A stretch of DNA of 19,218 bases from an uncultured Clostridia bacterium (GTDB lineage: Bacteria; Bacillota; Clostridia; Oscillospirales; Ruminococcaceae). The stretch lies in NCBI GenBank assembly GCA_946613705.1, contig CAMOFU010000015.1:1-19218 (forward strand). The letters are read 5' to 3'. Below are positions 7,571 to 13,875 of this stretch, piece by piece (position 1 is the stretch's first letter; each line of letters opens with the position of its first letter). The notes under the pieces are model-generated. The model saw only the letters and a list, made by a program, of their open reading frames with translations. It was not told where the DNA came from and made no database searches. The position numbers were made by a program, and so were the translations under genes.

Positions 7571-8473
7571 ATGAAGAAGAAAAAACTGATCTCCGAGCTG
7601 CTGCTGCTGCTGGTGGCAGTCATCTGGGGCTCGGCTTTCGTTGCGCAAAGCAAGGGCACCGAGTATATCGGGCCGTTCACCTATAACTTCTGCCGCTCGG
7701 TGATAGGTGCTGCTGTGCTGCTGCCTGTCATCGCCGTGATAAACCTGAAGCGCGGCACCTGCCACGGCAGCAAAAGCGCCCGCCGTACCACTATGGCAGG
7801 CGGGCTGTGGTGCGGGGTCGTGCTGTGCGCGGCAAGCGCCTTCCAGCAGTTCGGCATAGGTATGACCACCGCAGGCAAGGCGGGCTTCATCACGGCGCTG
7901 TATATCGTCATCGTGCCCGTGCTGGGACTGCTGCTGCATAAGCGTGTGCCAAAGCTCATATGGGTGTGCGCTGCGGCAGCGGCGGGAGGATTTTTCCTGC
8001 TGTGCATGAAAAACGGCGAGAGCTTCTCGGTTGGCAGCGGCGAGCTGACCGTGCTTTGCTGCGCTGTGCTGTTCTCGGTACACATCATGGTGATAGACCA
8101 CTTTGCCGCACGGGGTGCGGACGGAGTTAAGATGAGCTGCATTCAGTTCGCTGTCACCGCCGCGCTCTCGGGGATACTGATGCTTATATTCGAGAGCCCG
8201 GATATCGGTATGATAAAGCAGGCGGGCGGCTCGGTATTATACGCGGGAGCGCTTTCGAGCGGTGTAGGATATACGCTGCAAATAATCGCCCAGAAGCACG
8301 CCGACCCGACTGCGGCAACGCTCATCATGAGCCTTGAATCGGTATTCGCGGCTCTGTCGGGTTGGCTGATACTGGGCGAGACTATGTCTGCTCGCGAGCT
8401 TGCAGGCTGCGGACTGGTATTCGCGGCAGTGATCGCCGCACAGCTTGCCGTGCCCGCCGGGGACGATCGGTAG
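7571..8473 (+). CDS. EamA/DMT-superfamily transporter
   Basis: Inner-membrane transporter of the drug/metabolite superfamily, about 300 aa with ten predicted hydrophobic helices arranged as two EamA repeats. Typical marks are VAVIWGSAFVAQ in helix 1, the second repeat starting near the AELTVLCCAVLFSV-like stretch, and PTAATLIMSLESVFAALSGW in helices 8-9. These fit the RhaT/YdcZ/EamA group. The substrate (amino acid, sugar or other metabolite) cannot be read from sequence. GGAGGAG at 7553-7559 precedes two in-frame ATGs: 7562 (2-nt spacer) and 7571 (11-nt spacer). 7571 is preferred and gives a normal MKKKK start. The gene sits directly behind a terminator and has no obvious promoter of its own. 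Its stop is only 8 bp from the end of convergent sigF. Confidence 0.9.
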   Translation: MKKKKLISELLLLLVAVIWGSAFVAQSKGTEYIGPFTYNFCRSVIGAAVLLPVIAVINLKRGTCHGSKSARRTTMAGGLWCGVVLCAASAFQQFGIGMTTAGKAGFITALYIVIVPVLGLLLHKRVPKLIWVCAAAAAGGFFLLCMKNGESFSVGSGELTVLCCAVLFSVHIMVIDHFAARGADGVKMSCIQFAVTAALSGILMLIFESPDIGMIKQAGGSVLYAGALSSGVGYTLQIIAQKHADPTAATLIMSLESVFAALSGWLILGETMSARELAGCGLVFAAVIAAQLAVPAGDDR

Positions 8474-8481
8474 GTCGGTCA

Positions 8482-9171
8482 TCAGATCGGCTGCCTGTCA
8501 CGCCCGCCCTCCAGCTCCTCACGCAGTGCCGCAAGGAGCTTCTTCTCGCGGCGGGAGACCTGCACCTGTGTCATACCGAGTGCGGCAGCTGTGACCGTTT
8601 GTGTGCTGCCGAGAAAATAGCGCATATAGATCAGCCTTCGGTCAGCCGCAGGAAGCGTGGAAAGCGCCTGATACAGCCCGATACGGTCGATGATGCCCGT
8701 ATCGGGAGCGGGGGTGGGGATATCAATGACTGTCCCCTCGCTGCCGTCGAGGTCGGCAGTAAGACTTACAGGCGGCTGGGAGGCTTCGAGTGCCTCGGTG
8801 ATGAGCTCGGGATCCTCGCCGCACCGCTCCGCCAGTTCGGACACTGTCGGCTCCCGCCCCTCGGATATCAGAAAGCGCTCCCGCTCGCGGGTCAGACGAA
8901 GAGACAGCTCCTTCAGGCTGCGGCTCACCTTTACCGTGCCGCCGTCGCGGAACAGACGGCGGATCTCACCCAGTATCACAGGCACAGCGTAGGTCGAGAA
9001 CCGCACTCCCCGCCCCTCGTCAAAGGCCTTCGCCGCCTTTATCAGCCCCAGACAGCCCGCTCCGCACAGATCGTCATAGTCTATGCCCTTGCCGCGGAAA
9101 CGGTTGGCGCACATATGCACGAGCCCCATATTCTCCTCCGCCAGCCGCCCCGTATCAGCTGTCCTTGCCAT
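8482..9171 (-). CDS. sigF: Forespore RNA polymerase sigma factor SigF
   Basis: Sigma-70 family factor of the SigF/SigB/SigG group that directs RNA polymerase to early forespore genes. Regions 2.1-2.4 are clear (LAEENMGLVHMC, DDLCGAGCLGLIKA, VRFSTYAVPVILGEIRR), followed by DGGTVKVSRSLKEL, region 3 and region 4.2 (ALGMTQVQVSRREKK). Position third after spoIIAA-spoIIAB identifies it as SigF. The start is set at ATG 9171, which overlaps the spoIIAB end by 17 bp. This gives 229 aa against 255 in Bacillus subtilis, and the first ~25 residues of the usual protein, including the LIKQSQNGD-type helix, are missing. The frame stays open up to 9291, but that extension is out-of-frame spoIIAB sequence. 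No clear Shine-Dalgarno precedes 9171, so coupling to spoIIAB is likely. Confidence 0.92.
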   Translation of the reverse strand: MARTADTGRLAEENMGLVHMCANRFRGKGIDYDDLCGAGCLGLIKAAKAFDEGRGVRFSTYAVPVILGEIRRLFRDGGTVKVSRSLKELSLRLTRERERFLISEGREPTVSELAERCGEDPELITEALEASQPPVSLTADLDGSEGTVIDIPTPAPDTGIIDRIGLYQALSTLPAADRRLIYMRYFLGSTQTVTAAALGMTQVQVSRREKKLLAALREELEGGRDRQPI

Positions 9172-9622
9172 CAGCGGGCTTGCGGGTGCGGAGCGTCCGC
9201 AGCATCGTGACTGTTGTTCCGCGGGCGGGCTTGGAGGATACACGCAGCTTGTCCGAGAAGCTCTCCATGATCGCAAAGCCGAGCCCCGCACGTTCCTCGT
9301 CGGGAGCAGTGGTAAACAGCGGCTGACGCGCCTGCTTCACGTCCGAGATGCCGCAGCCGCTGTCCTTGACGCTTATGTAGATACGGCAGCCCTCAAGCAG
9401 CCGCACCTCGAGCCTTATCTCTCCCACCGTGTCACGGTAGGCATGGACGATGCAGTTCGTTACCGCCTCCGAAACTGCGGTCTTGATCTCGCTCAGCTCA
9501 TCAAGAGCAGGGTCGAGCGAGGATATGAACCCCGACACCGCCAGCCTTGCAAAGCGCTCGTTCTCCGAAAGGCTCGGAAAGCGCAGTGTCATTCTGTTGA
9601 GTATTCTTTCCTTCGTTTTCAT
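9155..9622 (-). CDS. spoIIAB: Anti-sigma F factor SpoIIAB
   Basis: GHKL-type serine kinase and anti-sigma factor. It holds SigF inactive and phosphorylates SpoIIAA. The 155-aa protein carries NERFAR, the arginine segment that contacts partners, LDELSEIKTAVSEAVTNC (N-box with catalytic Glu and Mg-binding Asn), DSGCGISD (G1 box) and GLGFAIM (G2 box). ARQPLFTT matches the ATP-lid segment of the Bacillus protein almost exactly. The ATG at 9622 overlaps the spoIIAA stop as ATGA and has GGAGGA nine nt upstream, so it is preferred over the ATG ten codons later. Length is close to the Bacillus 146 aa. Confidence 0.95.
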   Translation of the reverse strand: MKTKERILNRMTLRFPSLSENERFARLAVSGFISSLDPALDELSEIKTAVSEAVTNCIVHAYRDTVGEIRLEVRLLEGCRIYISVKDSGCGISDVKQARQPLFTTAPDEERAGLGFAIMESFSDKLRVSSKPARGTTVTMLRTLRTRKPADGKDS

Positions 9623-9969
9623 AGCTTCATTCCTCCGATCAGGCTGCGGCGCTTACGGTATATCAGCTTGCAAAGTCTCTGCACGCCCGCAAGCTCCATC
9701 AGCTTTTTTACATCAGGCTTCGGGTTGACGGCTATCAGATCGCCGCCGAGGTCGTTCATCAGCTTGTATCTCCCGATGATGAGCCCGATCCCCGAGCTGT
9801 CCATAAAGCTGACATTCTCAAAATCGAGTATCAGCTGCTTCGGCAGCCGTTTCATTATCTCTTCATCTATCGGCATTCGCATATCCTTTGCCGAGCAGTG
9901 GTCGATATCCCCCGACAGCTCTGCAAGCACCGTTCTGCTTTTCGCATCATAGAAAACCGTTACAGGCAT
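9619..9969 (-). CDS. spoIIAA: Anti-anti-sigma factor SpoIIAA
   Basis: STAS-domain antagonist that releases SigF from SpoIIAB when unphosphorylated; SpoIIE dephosphorylates it. The 116-aa protein (117 in Bacillus subtilis) shows the phosphorylation motif SFMDSSGIGLIIGRYK with Ser58 at the same number as in Bacillus. GDIDHCSA forms the N-terminal strand-helix. The start at 9969 follows GAGGAAGGA; the frame stays open 24 codons further upstream but those codons show no family similarity. First gene of the operon, with a leader of roughly 50 to 100 nt that contains a small hairpin. Confidence 0.95.
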   Translation of the reverse strand: MPVTVFYDAKSRTVLAELSGDIDHCSAKDMRMPIDEEIMKRLPKQLILDFENVSFMDSSGIGLIIGRYKLMNDLGGDLIAVNPKPDVKKLMELAGVQRLCKLIYRKRRSLIGGMKL

Positions 9970-9989
9970 TTTATCCTTCCTCTCCCGCA

Positions 9990-10005
9990 GGCAGCACAGG
10001 CTGCC
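9990..10005 (-). other. Small hairpin in the spoIIAA leader
   Basis: GGCAGC (9990-9995) and GCTGCC (10000-10005) form a perfect 6-bp stem with a 4-nt loop, just ahead of the spoIIAA ribosome binding site (about 9973-9982). It could affect mRNA stability or translation, but the stem is short and may be chance. Confidence 0.35.
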
Positions 10006-10029
10006 CCGAATCTTTATCATTGTATTATG

Positions 10030-10063
10030 ATGATACCACACCCGATCTGTATTTTTTGTCGTA
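10030..10063 (-). promoter_or_regulatory. Candidate Spo0A-dependent promoter of the spoIIA operon
   Basis: On the minus strand TGG followed by TATCAT (10035-10030) makes an extended -10. At the matching -35 position there is no TTGACA, but on the plus strand TTTGTCGTA (10055-10063) differs by one base from the Spo0A box TTTGTCGAA. A second core TGTCAAA lies at 10093-10099. Overlap of a Spo0A box with the -35 region is known from Bacillus spoIIG. In Bacillus the spoIIA promoter is read by SigH, and I do not see a good SigH promoter here. The call is inference from short motifs. Confidence 0.4.
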
Positions 10064-10130
10064 TCATGCCGCCGCCCCCCTCATGGCGTGAATGTCAAAA
10101 ATACGTTCGGTTTTTTGTTGAATATTGCCA

Positions 10131-10159
10131 TTGTTATTGACTTTTTTATAAGGTATAAT
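10131..10159 (+). promoter_or_regulatory. Sigma-A type promoter for the diguanylate cyclase gene
   Basis: TTGTTA (10131-10136), 17-bp spacer, perfect TATAAT (10154-10159). Transcription would start near 10166, about 64 nt before the chosen TTG start codon. A closer TTGACT at 10137 is only 11 bp from the -10 and is not used. Confidence 0.65.
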
Positions 10160-10229
10160 TATATGGGGTATTTTGTATCATTGAATGATAACAGCCTACA
10201 GTCATCACAGCAGAAGGGAGTGGAATGCA

Positions 10230-11342
10230 TTGATAAGCAGGCGGACATTCATAAGCGCGGTCCTGAACAGGTTCACCCGCCGCACGACACTTCTGATAAT
10301 AGATGCCGTGTTCCTGCTCGCTCATCTGTTTTATCTTTTCTTCTTCCTCCATAACGATATAACCGAGATGTTCGTATTCAACATCGTCAGCGTTTCCGTT
10401 TATGCGCTGCTCGGCAGGCTGATCTGCAAGGAGCCCGACCATGTCACCTTTTATGCCTGCATCGCCATCGCCGAGGTCGCGCTGCACGCAGGTGCCGCCA
10501 CGCTGTTCATGGGGTGGGAAACGGGCTTTTCAATGTTTATCGTCTGCTGCGGACCCTTCCCGTTTTTCCTGAAATTCAAAAGCTGGCACCTTCCTGCGGT
10601 GCTGGAGATACTGTTCATCTCTGAATTCATCTTCCTGCGCACCTACACGGGCCGCCCGAACGGTGTCATCTACACGCAGATCAGTGATAAAACGATCACA
10701 CTGATATTTGTTTTCAACACGCTCATGTCGTTCCTTATGATCGTCACCTTCTCGTCGATCAATAAATTCATGAAGCAGCTCGAGGAGCAGAAGATGAAGG
10801 ACAAGAACGAGGAGCTGAGTATGCTGATAAAGATCGACCCGCTCTCGCAGCTTTTCAACCGCAGAGCAATGGTCGATTTCCTCAAGCGGCTTGACGAGAA
10901 TGCCAAAAACCGCGGCGAGATATACGTCATCGGTATGGGCGACCTCGATAACTTCAAGCATATCAACGACACCTACGGCCATGCTTCGGGTGATAAGGTG
11001 ATAACCGTCGTCTCGAGGATCATGACCGAATGCGTGCCCTCAGAGGGCTATGTGTGCAGGTGGGGAGGCGAGGAGCTGCTGTTCGCGGTGCCTGCCGCAA
11101 GCATGGAACAGGGTCGGCAGATCGCCGAGAAGATCAGGAACCGGCTGAAAAAGTATGTGTTTACCTCCGACGAGGGGGCAGAGTTCTCGGTTACGATCAC
11201 AATGGGAGTGACAGAATGCAGCGGCGCTATCTCATATGAGCGCGGGGTAAGCATCGCTGACCAGTATTTGTATTACGGAAAGAGTCAGGGCAGGAACAGG
11301 GTCATCACTATGGAGAACTTCCCGCCCGAGCTGCTCAAATGA
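10230..11342 (+). CDS. Membrane-bound diguanylate cyclase (GGDEF domain)
   Basis: Makes cyclic di-GMP from two GTP. The N-terminal ~175 residues hold about five to six hydrophobic helices and likely form a membrane sensor of unknown ligand. A short coiled coil (LEEQKMKDKNEELSML) leads to the GGDEF domain (about 203-360). Visible are DPLSQLFNRRAM, GDLDNFKHINDTYGHASGD with metal ligand D238, and the active loop RWGGEEL (279-283). The inhibitory RxxD site five residues before GGEEL is absent (PSEG instead), so product inhibition through that site is not expected. An ATG at 10185 opens the frame, but AAGGGAG at 10214-10220 points to a TTG start at 10230 (9-nt spacer), giving 370 aa. The stop is 14 bp before queH, so the two are probably co-transcribed. 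Confidence 0.9.
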   Translation: MISRRTFISAVLNRFTRRTTLLIIDAVFLLAHLFYLFFFLHNDITEMFVFNIVSVSVYALLGRLICKEPDHVTFYACIAIAEVALHAGAATLFMGWETGFSMFIVCCGPFPFFLKFKSWHLPAVLEILFISEFIFLRTYTGRPNGVIYTQISDKTITLIFVFNTLMSFLMIVTFSSINKFMKQLEEQKMKDKNEELSMLIKIDPLSQLFNRRAMVDFLKRLDENAKNRGEIYVIGMGDLDNFKHINDTYGHASGDKVITVVSRIMTECVPSEGYVCRWGGEELLFAVPAASMEQGRQIAEKIRNRLKKYVFTSDEGAEFSVTITMGVTECSGAISYERGVSIADQYLYYGKSQGRNRVITMENFPPELLK

Positions 11343-11356
11343 ACGGAGCGGACAGA

Positions 11357-12034
11357 ATGAACACACCTAAACCGAACTATCAGCTCATGCTTGACCGTGA
11401 GCTGAGCCTGCTTGAAAAAGAGGGCAGGGTGCCGAGACTGCTGCTGCACAGCTGCTGTGCCCCATGCTCGTCCTATACCCTCGAATATCTATCGCAGTAT
11501 TTTGAGATCACTGTATTCTATTACAACCCGAATATCTATCCGCAGGAGGAATACGAGCGCAGGGTCGCGGAGCAGAAGAGGTTCATATCCGAGCTGCCCG
11601 TGAAAAACAACGTCTCGCTGATAGTCGGGGATTATATCCCGCAGGAGTTCTTTGAAGCGGTCAGGGGGCTGGAGGATATCCCCGAGGGCGGCGAGAGGTG
11701 CTTTGCCTGCTACAGGCTGCGGCTTGAAAAAACAGCGGCGCTCGCTCGGGAGCTCGGGTTTGAATACTTCACGACCACGCTTTCGATCTCGCCTTACAAA
11801 AATGCCGCCAAGCTCGGCGAGATAGCCTCGGAGCTGGCGGGGATATATCAGGTCAAAGCACTGCCGACCGATCTCAAAAAGCGAAACGGCTACAAGCGCT
11901 CGGTCGAGCTCTCCAAGCAGTACGGGCTTTACCGACAGGATTACTGCGGCTGCGTTTTCTCCCAAAGGGAGCGTGCGGCAAAGAACGCGCAGACAAGCTT
12001 GCAAACAACAAACAAAACGCTCGGGTCTTCATGA
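11357..12034 (+). CDS. queH: Epoxyqueuosine reductase QueH
   Basis: Cytoplasmic iron-sulfur enzyme of the QueH (formerly DUF208) family that reduces epoxyqueuosine to queuosine in tRNA, the non-cobalamin alternative to QueG. The 225-aa protein has the vicinal cysteine motif LLLHSCCAPCSSYTL (C33, C34, C37), YYNPNIYPQEEYERR, the second pair RCFACYRLR (C115, C118), the family segment TTTLSISPYKN and the terminal CGC of QDYCGCVFS (C197, C199). An ATG at 11339 overlaps the upstream stop but lacks a ribosome binding site; the ATG at 11357 has CGGAG with an 8-nt spacer. Its last codons form the left arm of a terminator. Other queuosine genes are not in the window. Confidence 0.95.
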   Translation: MNTPKPNYQLMLDRELSLLEKEGRVPRLLLHSCCAPCSSYTLEYLSQYFEITVFYYNPNIYPQEEYERRVAEQKRFISELPVKNNVSLIVGDYIPQEFFEAVRGLEDIPEGGERCFACYRLRLEKTAALARELGFEYFTTTLSISPYKNAAKLGEIASELAGIYQVKALPTDLKKRNGYKRSVELSKQYGLYRQDYCGCVFSQRERAAKNAQTSLQTTNKTLGSS

Positions 12035-12047
12035 CCTGAGCGTTTTT
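12015..12047. terminator. Bidirectional terminator overlapping the queH stop codon
   Basis: AAACGCTCGGGTC (12015-12027) pairs with GACCTGAGCGTTT (12033-12045) with one G-U, around a 5-nt loop, followed by T. Read from the other strand the same hairpin is followed by TTTTGTTTG. It therefore serves both queH and the convergent methyltransferase gene. The queH stop codon (12032-12034) sits in the loop and right arm. Confidence 0.9.
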
Positions 12048-12068
12048 CTTTGCTCTTTGCTGCTGTAT

Positions 12069-12731
12069 CTATTTGCTGCTTTTTGTTCTCTTCGGCTTGC
12101 GTGCCACGCAGTGCAGCCGACAGAAGCCGCGCTTCTCGAACAGCTCCATTCTCAGCCCCGACCTCCTGCACAGCTCTCTTACCTCGTCCCTGCCGTAAAC
12201 GTGAACATCGCCCTTGCCCGCAAGATTGACAAGCGGCATCTCTATATTGTTCACCAGCCACCTTGCCGCAGCCGTGTTCATTGTCATGTCCCGCAGTATC
12301 AGCCGCCCGTTGGGTCTCAGCACCCGATATACGCTGTTAAAAAAAGCCTGCACGTTCGGGTAGTGGTGAAAGCTCTGGCAGCAGATCACCGCATCGAAAG
12401 AGTTCTCGGCAAAGGGCAGATCCTCGCAGTCACCTACCACGAGCTCAACGCCCTTCATTCCCTTGGCCTTTGCCGCCTCGATCATCTTCGGAGTGATGTC
12501 GATACCCGTAAGATGCTTTTTCGGATATTTTTTGTGCAGCAGCGTGAGCATCGGCGCAGTGCCGCAGCCGCAGTCGAGCAGATCCTCAAACGGCTCCCGT
12601 TCAAGCTCTGCCAGCACATCGGGGTAGTCCTTTTTGCAGATCTTATATACGCCCGCTTTGTCTGTCTCATACACCGCGGCAGCCTTGGTGAACTCGTTTA
12701 CCGTAAGCTGCTTGTATTTCTTATCGGTCAT
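12069..12731 (-). CDS. Class I SAM-dependent methyltransferase
   Basis: Soluble 220-aa Rossmann-fold methyltransferase of the UbiE/Methyltransf_11 type. Motif I is LLDCGCGTAP (D53 to G57), motif II around GIDITPKMIEAAK supplies the acidic ribose-binding residue, and VVGDCEDLPFAENSFDAVICC and LRPNGRLILRDM complete motifs III to V. The acceptor substrate cannot be named from sequence; the length and the conserved HHYPN segment are common to many small-molecule methyltransferases. The start at 12731 has GGAGG seven nt upstream. It is last on the minus strand before the shared terminator, has its own strong promoter with an inverted repeat at the transcription start, and may also be reached by read-through from the SUKH gene. 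Confidence 0.9.
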   Translation of the reverse strand: MTDKKYKQLTVNEFTKAAAVYETDKAGVYKICKKDYPDVLAELEREPFEDLLDCGCGTAPMLTLLHKKYPKKHLTGIDITPKMIEAAKAKGMKGVELVVGDCEDLPFAENSFDAVICCQSFHHYPNVQAFFNSVYRVLRPNGRLILRDMTMNTAAARWLVNNIEMPLVNLAGKGDVHVYGRDEVRELCRRSGLRMELFEKRGFCRLHCVARKPKRTKSSK

Positions 12732-12755
12732 AAAAAAACCTCCGTCCGTGATTCG

Positions 12756-12771
12756 GTTAGTTTCTGCTAAC
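12756..12771. repeat. Inverted repeat at the methyltransferase transcription start
   Basis: GTTAG (12756-12760) and CTAAC (12767-12771) are perfect 5-bp arms around 6 nt. The repeat begins one base after the -10 box and covers the expected transcription start, a typical place for a repressor operator. The arms are short, so chance is possible. Confidence 0.45.
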
Positions 12772-12772
12772 T

Positions 12773-12801
12773 ATTATATCACAAACGGAGAGTTATGTCA
12801 A
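12773..12801 (-). promoter_or_regulatory. Consensus sigma-A promoter of the methyltransferase gene
   Basis: On the minus strand a perfect TTGACA (12801-12796) is followed by a 17-bp spacer and a perfect TATAAT (12778-12773) with an extended TGA just before it. The predicted 5' leader is about 35 nt. It is the best promoter match in the window. Confidence 0.9.
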
Positions 12802-12827
12802 TATGATCGGGCAAATAATTGCTGTTT

Positions 12828-13823
12828 TTAATCAAGTATATCCTTTCGGTCATAGGGGAGCATGATCGACTTTGAGCCGCACTCCATATAATCGGCGGTT
12901 ATGATATTGCCGACCACATTCGTGATTATGCCGCTGCCGTACCTCGCGTGCCTGATGAGATCCCCCACACGGAATATCCTCGGCGCGGGCTTCGGAGGAG
13001 GTGTGACGACCGTCGGACGAGGCGCGGGCTGAGGCGCAGGCGGGGGTGTAGGCTGAGACGCGGGCGTGGGTGTCGGCTGCGGTGCAGGCTGTTCGGGAGC
13101 CGAGACAGTATTCGGCCACTCGTCACGGCGGGCACAGCGCTTGCGCCCGATATCCGCATACATATCGACCGCGTCAAAGGTCGGATACGAGACAAGCTTG
13201 CCGAGAATGATCCGCGTCAGATAATCCTCCAGCCACTCGTTGAGAGTAAGGTCGTAGAGTACCGGGCTGCCGCTTCTCTGAGGCATCAAGTTCCAGTCAA
13301 TGCCGCCGACACAGCCCCTCTTCCGTCCGTGGTACATTATGAAATAATCGTATGTACAGCCCGCCGTGCCGATGATGAACATACCGCGGGTGATATCATT
13401 GAACAGTCTGTCGTATTCAGCCTCGAACTCTTCCTTGCCGTTGATATCGTCCAGCCGCTGAGCCTTTTCAACATAGACCGCAACGGGGTCGTCATAGTCA
13501 TAAAGCGTAGGACCGTAGGTAGCCTTGCTCGGGAGATTATTCGCGGCTGCCTCAAAAGAGAACATTCCGTAATCCGCGCCTGCGCCGCCGTTACCGACCT
13601 CGGTAAGAAAGCGTACATACTCATCGGGCAGCATCAGCCCATTGCTCCGCTCAAATCTGCGTATCGCAGTGATATCTGCGGGAGCAGCAAAGGTGTACTT
13701 ATGCTTTCCTGCGCCGAAGACCCTGAGCTTAGGGTCGGCACGATGTGCAAGCTCGGCAAGTGCTTTTATTCGCTCAGGAAACGGCATATCCAAAATATTC
13801 TGCGGGATATGTTCAAGGTACAT
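12828..13823 (-). CDS. SMI1/KNR4 (SUKH) domain protein with proline-rich linker and Tudor-like C-terminus
   Basis: A 331-aa soluble protein. Residues ~47-206 look like a SUKH/SMI1-KNR4 domain: ITAIRRFERSNGLMLPDEYVRFL, then GNGGAGADYGMFSF, and a later GMFIIGTAGCTYDYFIM strand pair. Residues ~241-281 are a low-complexity P/A/Q/T linker. Residues ~284-331 (FRVGDLIRHARYGSGIITNV, then a short beta segment) resemble the small Tudor/CarD-like barrel at the C-terminus of PcrA/UvrD helicases. SUKH proteins are often toxin-immunity or adaptor proteins, but no toxin gene is nearby. The frame is open to 13973; the ATG at 13823 is chosen because AGGAG lies 8 nt upstream and similarity starts there. It is last of the murC-lexA run, 52 bp after rpiB. 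Function unknown. Confidence 0.85.
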   Translation of the reverse strand: MYLEHIPQNILDMPFPERIKALAELAHRADPKLRVFGAGKHKYTFAAPADITAIRRFERSNGLMLPDEYVRFLTEVGNGGAGADYGMFSFEAAANNLPSKATYGPTLYDYDDPVAVYVEKAQRLDDINGKEEFEAEYDRLFNDITRGMFIIGTAGCTYDYFIMYHGRKRGCVGGIDWNLMPQRSGSPVLYDLTLNEWLEDYLTRIILGKLVSYPTFDAVDMYADIGRKRCARRDEWPNTVSAPEQPAPQPTPTPASQPTPPPAPQPAPRPTVVTPPPKPAPRIFRVGDLIRHARYGSGIITNVVGNIITADYMECGSKSIMLPYDRKDILD

Positions 13824-13875
13824 ACCATCAGCTCCTTTGAGATCATTTTTGCTTTGCTTTTGCTCCGCCCGATCG

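Noticed and set aside
8362..9210. 282-codon plus-strand frame over sigF
   Set aside because: Antisense shadow of sigF and the transporter end; no family resemblance and no proper start signal.
9172..9291. N-terminal extension of sigF up to 9291
   Set aside because: The residues are rich in R, S, P and C and come from spoIIAB read in another frame; they do not resemble the missing SigF helix.
10137..10159. TTGACT/TATAAT as the diguanylate cyclase promoter
   Set aside because: The spacer is only 11 bp; TTGTTA six bases upstream gives the normal 17 bp.
11973..12770. 265-codon plus-strand frame over the methyltransferase
   Set aside because: It crosses a strong terminator and lies antisense to a clear methyltransferase.
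12828..13823. SUKH protein as an immunity gene of a polymorphic toxin system
   Set aside because: No toxin, secretion or repeat gene is adjacent, and the gene lies at the end of a housekeeping run. The extra Tudor-like domain also argues for another role.
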